Assembly: GCF_001278075.1 (NCBI RefSeq)
Contig: NZ_CP011340.1
Span: forward strand, 3,844,001-3,908,000
Direction of reading: 5' to 3'
Source of the DNA: Streptomyces pristinaespiralis
GTDB lineage: Bacteria; Actinomycetota; Actinomycetes; Streptomycetales; Streptomycetaceae
DNA length: 64,000 nucleotides
Part shown: positions 1-9,328 of the stretch, piece by piece
Layout: the number at the start of each line of letters is the position of its first letter
Position numbering within the stretch: position 1 is the first letter of the stretch
Position numbers and translations under genes: made by a program
Notes under the pieces: generated by a model
The model's database searches: none
Seen by the model: the letters and a program-made list of their open reading frames with translations, nothing else
What the model was told of the DNA's origin: nothing

Positions 1-191
1 TAGGTGGCTTCCAGCAGCTCGGGCCCGTAGGGGTTGAGCAGTCCCGGGGTGAGGATGCCGGGCCACCGTCGTACCCGCGCCTGCGGGCGGACGGCGGCCA
101 GCTCCTCGTACGGGCCGACGGCCGCGACCTGCGCGCCGTCGACGAGGACGGCGAGCTCGGGCGAGGCCTCGGCGACGTGAAGGGTCAGCAC
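1..191 (-). CDS. Imidazolonepropionase-like protein (N-terminal part, truncated by window edge)
   Basis: The reverse strand reads a GTG start at 191 followed by about 63 codons that run off the left edge. The peptide begins VLTLHVAEASPELAVLVDG and contains AAVGPYEEL and PGILTPGLLNPYGPELLEAT, which resembles the N-terminal beta-sandwich and first metal-site region of amidohydrolases (imidazolonepropionase/HutI-like). The start lies only 7 bases beyond the mqnC stop, so the gene is probably transcribed together with mqnC. Proteins of this type often sit next to mqnC in Streptomyces (recollection), but no role in menaquinone synthesis is established. Without the metal-binding core the enzymatic call is tentative. 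Confidence 0.5.
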   Translation of the reverse strand, partial: MLTLHVAEASPELAVLVDGAQVAAVGPYEELAAVRPQARVRRWPGILTPGLLNPYGPELLEAT

Positions 192-198
192 GACGGCC

Positions 199-1398
199 TC
201 AGTTCGAGGCGAGCAGCTTCAGCTCGGGGTGCGCCGTTCCGCCCTCGATCGCCGTGGACGAGATGTGCGACACGACCCGCTCGTCGACCGGGTCGTCCGC
301 CGGGTCGTCGTGCACCACGATGTGCTCGTACGTCGTGGTCCGCTGCGCCGGGACGCGGCCCGACTTGCGGATCAGGTCGATGATCTCCATGCGGTTGGAG
401 CGGTGCTTGGCGCCCGCCGAGGAGACGACGTTCTCCTCGAGCATGATCGAGCCGAGGTCGTCCGCGCCGTAGTGCAGCGACAGCTGGCCGACCTCCTTGC
501 CGGTGGTGAGCCAGGAGCCCTGGATGTGCGCGACGTTGTCGAGGAAGAGCCGGGCGATCGCGATCATGCGCAGGTACTCGAAGAGCGTCGCCTGCGTACG
601 GCCCTTGAGGTGGTTGTTCTCGGGCTGGTACGTGTACGGGATGAACGCGCGGAAGCCGCCCGTGCGGTCCTGCACGTCACGGATCATGCGCAGGTGCTCG
701 ATGCGCTCGGCGTTGGTCTCGCCGGTACCCATCAGCATCGTGGAGGTGGACTCCACGCCCAGGTTGTGCGCGATCTCCATGATCTCGAGCCACCGCTCGC
801 CGGACTCCTTGAGCGGGGCGATCGCCTTGCGGGGACGCTCCGGCAGCAGCTCGGCGCCGGCGCCCGCGAAGGAGTCGAGACCGGCGGCGTGGATGCGCGT
901 GATCGCCTCTTCGACGGACACCCCGGAGATCCGGGCCATGTGCTCCACCTCGGACGCGCCGAGCGAGTGGATCACCAGCTGCGGGAACTCCTTCTTGATG
1001 GCCGCGAAGTGCTGCTCGTAGTACTCGACGCCGTAGTCCGGGTGGTGGCCGCCCTGGAACATGATCTGCGTGCCCCCGAGCTCGACGGTCTCCGCGCAGC
1101 GGCGCAGGATGTCGTCGAGGTCGCGGGTCCAGCCCTTCGCGGTGTCCTTCGGCGCGGCGTAGAAGGCGCAGAACTTGCACGCCGTGACACACACGTTGGT
1201 GTAGTTGATGTTGCGCTCGATGATGTACGTCGCGATGTGCTCGGTGCCGGCGTACCGGCGCCGGCGCACGGCGTCCGCCGCCACGCCCAGGGCGTGCAGC
1301 GGAGCGGAGCGGTAGAGCTCGAGCGCTTCCTCCGCCGTGATCCGCCCGCCTTCTGCGGCACGGTCCAGGACGGGCTGAAGATCGGCCTTCTCGGTCAC
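199..1398 (-). CDS. mqnC: Cyclic dehypoxanthinyl futalosine synthase MqnC (radical SAM)
   Basis: A 399-residue radical SAM enzyme of the futalosine menaquinone pathway that cyclises dehypoxanthine futalosine. The radical SAM cysteines are visible as CVTACKFC (C-x3-C-x2-C) at about residues 71-78, within the MqnC/CofH-type context NINYTNVCVTACKFCAFY. Further family blocks are GGTQIMFQGGHHPDYG and IHSLGASEVEH. Length is normal for MqnC. The GTG start at 1398 gives MTEKADLQPVLDRAAEGG. It is distinguished from MqnE, also encoded here, by sequence around the cluster and by length. Transcription runs away from the kinase gene, which lies 75 bases upstream on the same strand. Confidence 0.93.
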   Translation of the reverse strand: MTEKADLQPVLDRAAEGGRITAEEALELYRSAPLHALGVAADAVRRRRYAGTEHIATYIIERNINYTNVCVTACKFCAFYAAPKDTAKGWTRDLDDILRRCAETVELGGTQIMFQGGHHPDYGVEYYEQHFAAIKKEFPQLVIHSLGASEVEHMARISGVSVEEAITRIHAAGLDSFAGAGAELLPERPRKAIAPLKESGERWLEIMEIAHNLGVESTSTMLMGTGETNAERIEHLRMIRDVQDRTGGFRAFIPYTYQPENNHLKGRTQATLFEYLRMIAIARLFLDNVAHIQGSWLTTGKEVGQLSLHYGADDLGSIMLEENVVSSAGAKHRSNRMEIIDLIRKSGRVPAQRTTTYEHIVVHDDPADDPVDERVVSHISSTAIEGGTAHPELKLLASN

Positions 1399-1473
1399 CG
1401 GGCGTCACCCTTCGGCGGTTTTTCGGTGGATCTACGGACCGATCCAGGCTACGCCACCCCTCCGGCCGGTCCG

Positions 1474-3144
1474 TCAGCCGGTCTTCTTGGTGAGGGTGGC
1501 GGTGGGCAGGCCCGCGGCCTCCTCGTCGGAGCGGTAACGCAGCGTCCCGTCGTCCTCGAGCGTGAACACCAGTCCGGCCTTCCCGGAGGTGCACTGGCCC
1601 TGCTTTCCCGGCCGTTCGGGGTCGGTGCGCTCGTCGACGCGCAGGGACCGTGCCGTGCTGCCCGCGGCGAGCCTGCCGACTCCGTGGCACTCGACGCTCA
1701 CCCCCAGCACGGAGATCGAGGTGGTGGTGCGCACGACGTCCTCACCCCTGCCGCCCTCGGTGAAGGTGACGGTCAGCGTGCCGTGCGGCAGGCCGGTCCG
1801 CTCGACCGCGGGCCCGCTCCACGTGCCGAGGAACGCCTCGGGCACCTCCTGGACCTGGGCGGAGGCGGACTCGCTGGGCGCCTTCGACGCCGTCGCGGCG
1901 GGCGGCTGGGCGCCGGCGTCCCCCTTGTCCGCGCCGGGGCCGCCCCGCCACATGTCGAGCAGGAGACCGCCGCCGACCGTGACGGCGGCGAGGGCGCCCG
2001 CGACGGTGAGCGCCACTGTGCAGCTGATCCGGCGGCCCGGCCGGCCGCCGCCCGCGGTGAGGGAGATGCCGTTCCCCGGCGCCTCGGAGGGGCCGGTCGG
2101 CGTCCCGCCCGGCGGCGGCGCCCAGCCGGCCGGGGCCTGCCCCGCCAACGCCGGTTCGACCGGCGGTCCGAAGACACCGACGGCCGGGCTGCTGAACGCG
2201 ATGGGGCCCGACGCGGCCGTCCCGGGCGGGGCTTCGGGCGCGGGCGGGGGCTCGGGCAGCGATTCCAGGTGCAGCAGCTCCACCGCCGCACGGCTGATCT
2301 GCTCGACCAGCGGGCCCGGCAGCCACCCCGATGTCTGCTCCGGGGTGCCGCCGAGCCGTTCGGTGATCTCGGCGGGGGCCGGCCGGGCGGCCGGGTCCTT
2401 GGCCAGACAGGCGGCCACCAGCTCCCTCAGCCCGCCCTCCAGCGCGCCGAGTTCGGGCTCCTCGTGCACCACCTTGTAGAGCAGTGCGGCGGAGGAGTCG
2501 CCGTGGAAGGGGGCGGTGCCGGTCGCCGCGTACGCGAGGACCGCGCCGAGGGAGAAGACGTCGGCGGCGCCGGTGACACCCTTGCCGAGGATCTGCTCGG
2601 GAGACATGTAACCGGGTGACCCGACGGAGACGCCGGTGGAGGTGAGGGACGCCGTGCCGTCCGTGGCGCGGGCGATGCCGAAGTCGATCAGCCGCGGCCC
2701 CTCCAGCGTCAGCAGCACGTTGGACGGCTTCACGTCCCGGTGCACCAGCCCCAGCGCGTGCACGGCGACCAGCGCCCGTGCCAGTCCCGCGCCCAGCACC
2801 CGCACCGCGTCCACGGGCAGCGCCCCGTGGTCCGTGACCGCCTGCGTGAGGGAGGGCCCGGCGACATAGCCGGTCGCCACCCACGGCACCGGCTCGTCGG
2901 GGCCGGCGTCGAGGACCGGGGCGGTCCACTCCCCGCCGACCCGTCGTGCCGCCTCCACCTCACGGCGGAACCGGGCACGGAACTCGTCGTCGAGCGCGAA
3001 GTGCGGATGGACGACCTTGACCGCGACGGTGCGACCGCCGGCGCTGCGCCCCAGGTAGACGCGGCCCATTCCGCCCGCCCCGAGCCGGCCCAGCAGCCGG
3101 TACGCGCCGATGCTGCGCGGCTCGCCGGGATCAAGCGGCTGCAT
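1474..3144 (-). CDS. Membrane-anchored Ser/Thr protein kinase (PknB-type)
   Basis: About 556 residues. The N-terminal kinase domain has the Gly loop GAGGMGRVYLG near residue 22, the VAVKVV lysine near 44, the catalytic loop HRDVKPSN near 135, DFG, and SPGYMSPEQ in the activation segment. A Pro/Ala/Gly-rich linker follows, then one transmembrane helix (about 375-400), then an extracellular domain of about 150 residues with two cysteines (VECHG and GQCTS). There are no PASTA repeats, so this is not PknB itself; the ligand of the outer domain is unknown. I prefer the ATG at 3144 because GGGGGAG lies 6 bases upstream; an in-frame ATG at 3165 lacks a comparable site. Confidence 0.88.
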   Translation of the reverse strand: MQPLDPGEPRSIGAYRLLGRLGAGGMGRVYLGRSAGGRTVAVKVVHPHFALDDEFRARFRREVEAARRVGGEWTAPVLDAGPDEPVPWVATGYVAGPSLTQAVTDHGALPVDAVRVLGAGLARALVAVHALGLVHRDVKPSNVLLTLEGPRLIDFGIARATDGTASLTSTGVSVGSPGYMSPEQILGKGVTGAADVFSLGAVLAYAATGTAPFHGDSSAALLYKVVHEEPELGALEGGLRELVAACLAKDPAARPAPAEITERLGGTPEQTSGWLPGPLVEQISRAAVELLHLESLPEPPPAPEAPPGTAASGPIAFSSPAVGVFGPPVEPALAGQAPAGWAPPPGGTPTGPSEAPGNGISLTAGGGRPGRRISCTVALTVAGALAAVTVGGGLLLDMWRGGPGADKGDAGAQPPAATASKAPSESASAQVQEVPEAFLGTWSGPAVERTGLPHGTLTVTFTEGGRGEDVVRTTTSISVLGVSVECHGVGRLAAGSTARSLRVDERTDPERPGKQGQCTSGKAGLVFTLEDDGTLRYRSDEEAAGLPTATLTKKTG

Positions 3145-3319
3145 CTGAACTCCCCCGTTCGGCATCCTGCGCCAGTCGGCCCTCAGCCTAGGGGCTGCCG
3201 CAACCGGCCGGGCCGGGGAGCCGGGCGGGACCGCGGTGCGGCTGCCGGCCCGCGAGCCGGACCGGACGCGGTGCGGCCACCTTCGGCGGCCGGGCCCGGG
3301 TCCCGGGCGGGAACGCGGT

Positions 3320-4204
<885 letters not shown>

Positions 4205-4397
4205 CTAGACCTGCCTCCCGGATCCTTCCGCGCCGGGTCGCCGCGATCGTCCGACGCGACCCGTCCGAGCTGGGCTTCGTCAGCCCGAAGAGGCGGCGGT
4301 CAAACGTCCGGGTGACGTGATCTTTCCCTCTACCGCTGCGCACATGCTGCGTGCTAGGCTCGACGCAAGTTGCAGTTTGGTTTCCCTTGCAGTACAG

Positions 4398-4425
4398 AGC
4401 CTGCGGAGCATGTAACCCGCAGGCT
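4398..4425 (+). promoter_or_regulatory. Attenuator-like hairpin in the cold-shock gene leader
   Basis: AGCCTGCGG at 4398-4406 and CCGCAGGCT at 4417-4425 form a perfect 9-bp stem with a 10-base loop. It is followed by TTTGTAGTTTT, which resembles an intrinsic terminator tail about 60 bases before the cold-shock start codon. A downstream TTGCAGG near 4446 can compete for CCTGCGG, giving a possible switch. TTGCAG also recurs at 4370 and 4388. Structure is seen in the sequence; a regulatory role is inferred from cold-shock mRNA leaders in other bacteria. Confidence 0.5.
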
Positions 4426-4490
4426 TTTGTAGTTTTCAGACTTCTTGCAGGTTCTGGAGCAGGGCAACCCTTTGGCCCATAGGAGGGCTT

Positions 4491-4694
4491 ATGGCTACCG
4501 GAACCGTCAAGTGGTTCAACGCTGAAAAGGGCTTCGGCTTCATCGCCCAGGACGGCGGCGGCCCGGATGTCTTCGTCCACTACTCCGCGATCAACGCGTC
4601 CGGGTTCCGCTCCCTCGAGGAGAACCAGGTCGTGAACTTCGACGTCACCCAGGGCCCGAAGGGCCCGCAGGCGGAGAACGTCACCCCGGCCTAG
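4491..4694 (+). CDS. CspA-family cold-shock protein
   Basis: A 67-residue single cold-shock domain, the full usual length. The nucleic-acid-binding motifs RNP1 (KGFGFI) and RNP2 (VFVHY) are intact, and the N-terminus [14 protein letters not shown] is canonical. It should act as an RNA/single-strand DNA chaperone in the cytoplasm. The ribosome site TAGGAGG lies 6-7 bases upstream of the ATG. A leader of at least 100 bases with a stable hairpin precedes it and a strong terminator follows at 4736, so it is a single-gene unit. The leader is richer in A and T than its surroundings. Confidence 0.96.
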   Translation: MATGTVKWFNAEKGFGFIAQDGGGPDVFVHYSAINASGFRSLEENQVVNFDVTQGPKGPQAENVTPA

Positions 4695-4735
4695 TCAGCC
4701 AGGGTCGGCGATCGCGCACGACTCAGCATTACCCA

Positions 4736-4776
4736 AGGAGCCCCGACCCCGTACGCCGTACGGAGCCGGGGCTCCT
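4736..4776. terminator. Strong terminator after the cold-shock gene
   Basis: AGGAGCCCCG at 4736-4745 pairs with CGGGGCTCCT at 4767-4776. The enclosed CCGTACG/CGTACGG bases extend the stem, and CCTTTCCT follows. It lies 41 bases after the cold-shock stop and before the converging acyl-CoA ligase gene, so it may serve both strands. Confidence 0.75.
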
Positions 4777-4870
4777 GCCTTTCCTCGGACCGTCCGGATC
4801 TTTCCCGGTCCTTTCCACGGCCTTTCCCGGTTCTCCTCAGGTCTGCGGGGCTGAGGCCTCCCGGTTCTCC

Positions 4871-6793
4871 TCAGTCCCGCCGGCCGTCGTACAGGGACTC
4901 GATCTCCGCCTCGAAGTCACGGGCGATCGCCGCGCGCTTCAGCTTCAGGGACGGCGTCAGATGCCCGCTCTCCTCCGTGAAGTCCGCGGTCAGCACCTTG
5001 AAGCGGCGGATCGACTCCGCCCGTGAGACCAGCCGGTTGGCCTCGTCGACCGCCCGCTGGAGCGCCTCCAGCAACTCCTCGTCCCGGACCAGGTCGGCCG
5101 GTGACAGATGGGTCTTCTTCTTCATCCGCCGCCAGTGGTCGATGCCGTCCTGTTCGAGCGTGAGCAGAGCGGTGATGTACGAGCGGTTGTCACCGACGAC
5201 CATGCACTGGGCCACCAGCGGATGGGCCCGCAGCCAGTCCTCCAGCGGAGCCGGTGCGACGTTCTTGCCGCCGGACGTGATGATGATGTCCTTCTTGCGT
5301 CCGGTGATCGTCAGATAGCCGTCGTTGTCCAGGGCTCCGAGGTCACCGGTGGGCAGCCACCCCTCGGGATCCGTCAGCGGCACGGCCACGCCGCTGACCG
5401 CGTCCCAGTGGCCGGCGCAGACCTGGCCGCCGCGCAGCAGCACCTCGCCGTCGTCGGCGATGCGCACCGCCGTGCCGGGCAGTGGCCAGCCGACCGTGCC
5501 GAGGCGGGGCCGCAGCGGCGGGGTCACCGTGGAGGCGGCGGTGGTCTCGGTGAGTCCGTAGCCCTCGAAGACCTCGACGCCGGCGCCCGCGTAGAACGAG
5601 GCGAGCCGGCCGCCCAGGGGCGAGCCGCCACAGATCGCGTAGCGCACCTTGCCGCCGAGCGCCGCCCTGATCCGGCGGTAGACCAGCGGGTCGTACAGGG
5701 CCCGCGCCGCCCGGAGGCCGAGCGAAGGGCCGGGACCGGTGCCGTGTTCGGCCGCCTCCACGGCCCGCCCGTACCGCTGGGCGATCTTCGCGGCACGGTC
5801 GAAGGAGGAGGCACGGCCCAGTTTCTCCGCGGTGGCGCGGCCGGTGTTGTACACCTTCTCCAGGACGTACGGGATCGCCAGCAGGAACGTCGGCCGGAAT
5901 CCGGCCATGTCCGCGAGCAGGTCCTCGGTCCGGATGGAGGGGGCGTGCCCGAGCCGGACCCGGGCGCGCAGGCAGCCGATGGCGACCATGCGGCCGAAGA
6001 CGTGGGAGAGGGGCAGGAACAGCAGGGTCGAGGCGGGTTCCTTGCTGACCGACTTGAAGACGGGGTGCAGCAGTTCGACCGCGTTGTCGACCTCGGCGAA
6101 GAAGTTGGCGTGGGTGAGCACACAGCCCTTGGGGCGGCCGGTGGTGCCCGAGGTGTAGATCAGCGTCGCGATCGTGTCCGGCGACAGTCCCGCCCTGCGC
6201 GCCGTGACCACGGCGTCGGGGATCCCGGCCTCCTCACCGGCCTTGCGGAGCTGGGCGACCGCCCCGGTGTCGAACGCCCACAGGTGGGTCAGGCCCGGCA
6301 GTTGCCGGCGTTCCTGGCTGATCGTCCTGGCCTGTGCGGCGGTCTCGACGACGCAGGCGACGGCCCCGGAGTTCTCGAGGATCCAGCGTGCCTGGAAGGC
6401 GGAGGAGGTCGGGTAGACGGGGACGGTGACCAGGCCGGCCGCCCAGGCGGCGAAGTCGAGGAGCGTCCACTCGTACGTCGTACGGGACATGATCGCGACC
6501 CGGTCGCCCGGTTCCAGCCCTTCGGCGATCAGCCCTTTCGCGACGGCGAGCACGTCGTCGGCGAACTGCGCCGCGGTCACGTCCCGCCAGGTGCCGTCGG
6601 CGTCCTTGACGCCGAGGACCGCGTCCCCGGGCGCCTCGCGGGCGTTGTGGAAGGGGATGTCGGCGAGCGAGCCGTGGGTGACGGCCGGCACGAGCGCCGG
6701 CACGGACACCTCCCTGACGACGCCGTTCACCCGCTTCTTGTGCGGTTCGACCGGCACGGGCGCACCGGCGGGGACAACCAGATCGACTGACAC
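4871..6793 (-). CDS. Long-chain acyl-CoA synthetase (FadD15-like, AMP-forming)
   Basis: About 640 residues. ANL-superfamily adenylating enzyme expected to activate long-chain fatty acids with ATP and CoA. The P-loop-like YTSGTTGRPKG sits near residue 213, followed by FLPLSHVFGR, GYGLTETTA, the TGDLG aspartate and GRKKDIIITSGGKNVAP with the C-terminal domain. The open frame extends to 7000, but the upstream part is Arg/Pro-rich and non-family-like. I chose the GTG at 6793, preceded by GAGGAG. It is divergent from the fabG-type operon, across an intergenic region carrying the predicted TetR operator, so it may share that control. Confidence 0.9.
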   Translation of the reverse strand: MSVDLVVPAGAPVPVEPHKKRVNGVVREVSVPALVPAVTHGSLADIPFHNAREAPGDAVLGVKDADGTWRDVTAAQFADDVLAVAKGLIAEGLEPGDRVAIMSRTTYEWTLLDFAAWAAGLVTVPVYPTSSAFQARWILENSGAVACVVETAAQARTISQERRQLPGLTHLWAFDTGAVAQLRKAGEEAGIPDAVVTARRAGLSPDTIATLIYTSGTTGRPKGCVLTHANFFAEVDNAVELLHPVFKSVSKEPASTLLFLPLSHVFGRMVAIGCLRARVRLGHAPSIRTEDLLADMAGFRPTFLLAIPYVLEKVYNTGRATAEKLGRASSFDRAAKIAQRYGRAVEAAEHGTGPGPSLGLRAARALYDPLVYRRIRAALGGKVRYAICGGSPLGGRLASFYAGAGVEVFEGYGLTETTAASTVTPPLRPRLGTVGWPLPGTAVRIADDGEVLLRGGQVCAGHWDAVSGVAVPLTDPEGWLPTGDLGALDNDGYLTITGRKKDIIITSGGKNVAPAPLEDWLRAHPLVAQCMVVGDNRSYITALLTLEQDGIDHWRRMKKKTHLSPADLVRDEELLEALQRAVDEANRLVSRAESIRRFKVLTADFTEESGHLTPSLKLKRAAIARDFEAEIESLYDGRRD

Positions 6794-7151
6794 GTGCGGC
6801 TCCTCGTCATGAAGGCTGACAGGTGTGCTGCGCGGGGACCGGCTCACCCGCCGCGACCCTGGCGGGCCCGGGCGGCCCACGGCCGGAAGGGGACTCGGGC
6901 ACGGCGCCCGGAACCTGTGGGGGCCCGGCCCCGGTGCGGCCGCGACCGGCAGGGGGCGGGCGGGCGCCGATCGTCGCCGGGCACCGCGTACGTGACGCAC
7001 GACGCCCGTCCGGCAGGCGGCGAGGTACCCGAGCGACCGCCGGTCGCCGCAGCCCCGACGTGAGGCGACGTCGGCACCATCTCGACCAACTCCTGACCCT
7101 TGAGTAACCTTACTCAGGAGTAAATCTAAGACCGAGCAGGGAGTCAGGACA
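6794..7151. other. Divergent intergenic region between acyl-CoA ligase and FabG-type operon
   Basis: This 358-base stretch has no convincing gene. The part next to the ligase is very GC-rich. The 50 bases next to the reductase are AT-richer and hold the palindromic operator at 7101-7123. Promoters for both genes are expected here, but I cannot assign clear -35 and -10 boxes. Confidence 0.6.
7101..7123. promoter_or_regulatory. Predicted TetR operator upstream of FabG-type operon
   Basis: Two overlapping inverted repeats are seen. TGAGTAACCTTACTCA (7101-7116) has perfect 7-bp arms. TTACTCAGGAGTAA (7110-7123) has 5-bp arms. The second matches 13 of 14 bases of TTACTCAGCAGTAA, found just before the TetR gene at 9974. 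The site ends 28 bases before the reductase start, a position expected for a repressor operator. Confidence 0.65.
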
Positions 7152-8462
7152 ATGGCGGACCGCTATCTGAACCTCACCGGCACGGCGCCCGGTCGATTCC
7201 TCGCCGGCCGTCTCGGTCTTCCCCGCCCGGTCCCGCTGCGCCGCTGGAGCCTTGAACACCCGAGGCTCGACGGCCCGTTGCTCACCCTGACCGCGGGGTC
7301 GTCCGCGCTCGACGGCCCGCTGCCCGACCTCGGGACGCGGCCGGTCGCCGCTGCTGAACGCCCGGCCGGTGTGCTGCTCGACGCGACCGGTGTCTCGGAC
7401 GTCGCCGGCCTGGCACAGGTGCACGCCGCACTGCACCCCGTCGTCCGCGGCCTCGCCGACTGCGGCCGCGTCGTCGTCCTCGGCGCGCGCCCGTCCGCGG
7501 ACGACCACCACCAGGCAGCCGCGCAACAGGCGCTCGAGGGCTTCGTCCGTTCCCTGGGCAAGGAGATCGGCCGGGGCGGCACGGCCAACCTCGTCCGGCT
7601 GACCGGCCCTTCGCCCTCCGCCGCCGGGTCCACGCTGCGCTTCCTCCTCTCGCCCCGGTCCGCGTACGTCAGCGGCCAGGTCGTCGAACTCGCCGACGCG
7701 GAACCGGAGCTGCCCGCCGATCCGGCCCGCCCGTTCACCGGCCGCACCGCGGTCGTCACCGGCGCCGCCCGGGGCATCGGCGCCGCCGTGGCCGAGGTCC
7801 TCGCCCGCGACGGCGCCCGCGTCGTCGCTCTGGACGTCCCCGGGGCGGCCGGTGAACTGGCGCGCACCGCGGAGCGGCTGGGCGCGACAGCGCTCCCCCT
7901 CGACATCACGACGGACGACGCGGCCTACCGCATCGCCTCCGCGCTGCCCGACGGCCGGCTGGACGTCCTCGTCCACAACGCGGGCATCACCCGGGACCGC
8001 CGGCTCGCCAACATGCCGGCGGACCGCTGGGCCCCGGTGCTCGACGTCAATCTCGCCGCGGTCCTCGACACCACGGACGCCCTGCTGAAGACGGGCACGC
8101 TCAGCCGCGGCGGGCGCGTCGTCGCCACCGCGTCCATCGCCGGCATCGCGGGCAACACGGGTCAGACCAACTACGCGGCGAGCAAGGCCGGGATCATCGG
8201 CATGGTCCGCTCTCTCGCGCCACGGGCCGCCGCCGCGCACGGCGTGACCGTCAACGCGGTCGCTCCCGGCTTCATCGAGACCGGCATGACCGCCGCCGTC
8301 CCGCTCTTCGTCCGGGAGGCCGGCCGCCGGATGAACTCGCAGATACAGGGCGGGCTGCCCGTGGACGTCGCGGAGGCGACCGCCTTCCTGGCCCACCCCT
8401 CCTCGGGTCCGGTCAACGGCCAGATCCTGCGCGTCTGCGGCCAGAGTCTGCTGGGGGCGTGA
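7152..8462 (+). CDS. 3-oxoacyl-ACP/CoA reductase, FabG4-type (long SDR)
   Basis: A 436-residue two-part protein. Residues about 1-190 form a degenerate Rossmann-like N-terminal domain typical of mycobacterial FabG4. Residues about 195-436 are a classical short-chain dehydrogenase with TGAARGIG for NAD(P) binding, HNAGIT, a catalytic serine in ATASIAG and YAASKAG for the Tyr/Lys pair. It should reduce 3-ketoacyl thioesters. The stop overlaps the next gene's GTG as GTGA, indicating translational coupling. The pairing with a MaoC-type hydratase matches the Rv0242c-Rv0241c arrangement in M. tuberculosis. Confidence 0.9.
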   Translation: MADRYLNLTGTAPGRFLAGRLGLPRPVPLRRWSLEHPRLDGPLLTLTAGSSALDGPLPDLGTRPVAAAERPAGVLLDATGVSDVAGLAQVHAALHPVVRGLADCGRVVVLGARPSADDHHQAAAQQALEGFVRSLGKEIGRGGTANLVRLTGPSPSAAGSTLRFLLSPRSAYVSGQVVELADAEPELPADPARPFTGRTAVVTGAARGIGAAVAEVLARDGARVVALDVPGAAGELARTAERLGATALPLDITTDDAAYRIASALPDGRLDVLVHNAGITRDRRLANMPADRWAPVLDVNLAAVLDTTDALLKTGTLSRGGRVVATASIAGIAGNTGQTNYAASKAGIIGMVRSLAPRAAAAHGVTVNAVAPGFIETGMTAAVPLFVREAGRRMNSQIQGGLPVDVAEATAFLAHPSSGPVNGQILRVCGQSLLGA

Positions 8463-9328
8463 CCGTGCGGACCACCACGCTCACCTCGGCGCCCCCGCTC
8501 ACGCCGCTGCTGCTCCGGGGGGCGGCGCTGTCCCCGCTGAAGCGCCGTGTCCACGCCGGGGCGCAGCTCCCCGGCGTCCGGCTGGTGCTGCCCGGGGCCC
8601 GCACGGACGCCGGGCGCCTCGCCGCGTACGCCGGGATCTGCGGCTTCCCGGCGGGCACTGCGCTGCCACTGACCTACCCCCACATCCTCGGGTTCCCGCT
8701 CGCCATGCGACTGATGGCCGACCGTGCCTTCCCGCTGCCGCTCCTCGGACTGGTCCACACCCGCATCGAGATCGTCCGGCACGGGCCTGCGCTGACGAGC
8801 TCCGACCGGCCGGAGGTGGCGGTCCACGCGGAGGAACTGATCCCCCACCGGCGCGGCACCGAAGTGGTCGTGGCGACAGAGGCACGGCTCGGCGGCGAAC
8901 TGGTCTGGGAGTCCCGCAGCTCCTACCTCGCCCGGCACCGCACCACCCACGACGTCCCGCGAGAGGACGCCCCCGCCACCGGGCCGCTGCCCGCCGTCGC
9001 CGAATGGCGGGTCCCCGGCGACCTCGGCCGTCGCTACGGCGCGGCCTCCGGCGACCGCAACCCGATCCACCTGCACCCGCTCACGGCCAGGCTCTTCGGA
9101 TTCCCCCGCGCCATCGCCCACGGCATGTGGACGTTCGCCCGCTGCCTGGCGGAGGCCGAACGGACCGGCGGGCCGGCGGACGGGGCACGGGCGGAGTTCC
9201 GGGCGCCCGTGCTGCTGCCCGCCGACGTCACCTACGCGGCGGCCACCGCCCCGGACGGCACCCGCTTCGAGCTGCGCAGCGGCGACCGCGTACACCTCAC
9301 CGGGGAGACCAGCGCTCCCCGTGCATGA
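8459..9328 (+). CDS. MaoC-family (R)-specific hydratase, HtdX-like
   Basis: A 289-residue double-hotdog protein. The C-terminal half carries the hydratase-2 motif YGAASGDRNPIHLHP followed by FPRAIAHGMW near residues 197-222, containing the catalytic Asp and His. The N-terminal half is the degenerate partner domain. Likely role: hydration or dehydration of 3-hydroxyacyl/enoyl thioesters made or used by the reductase upstream. The GTG start overlaps the reductase stop by four bases. The last 32 bases overlap the 3' end of the convergent TetR gene. Confidence 0.88.
   Translation: MTVRTTTLTSAPPLTPLLLRGAALSPLKRRVHAGAQLPGVRLVLPGARTDAGRLAAYAGICGFPAGTALPLTYPHILGFPLAMRLMADRAFPLPLLGLVHTRIEIVRHGPALTSSDRPEVAVHAEELIPHRRGTEVVVATEARLGGELVWESRSSYLARHRTTHDVPREDAPATGPLPAVAEWRVPGDLGRRYGAASGDRNPIHLHPLTARLFGFPRAIAHGMWTFARCLAEAERTGGPADGARAEFRAPVLLPADVTYAAATAPDGTRFELRSGDRVHLTGETSAPRA

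Noticed and set aside
229..2619. A 796-codon open frame on the plus strand opposite mqnC and the kinase
   Set aside because: It is Arg/Val/Gly-rich and mirrors the codons of two well-recognised genes on the other strand. Long antisense frames are expected at this GC content.
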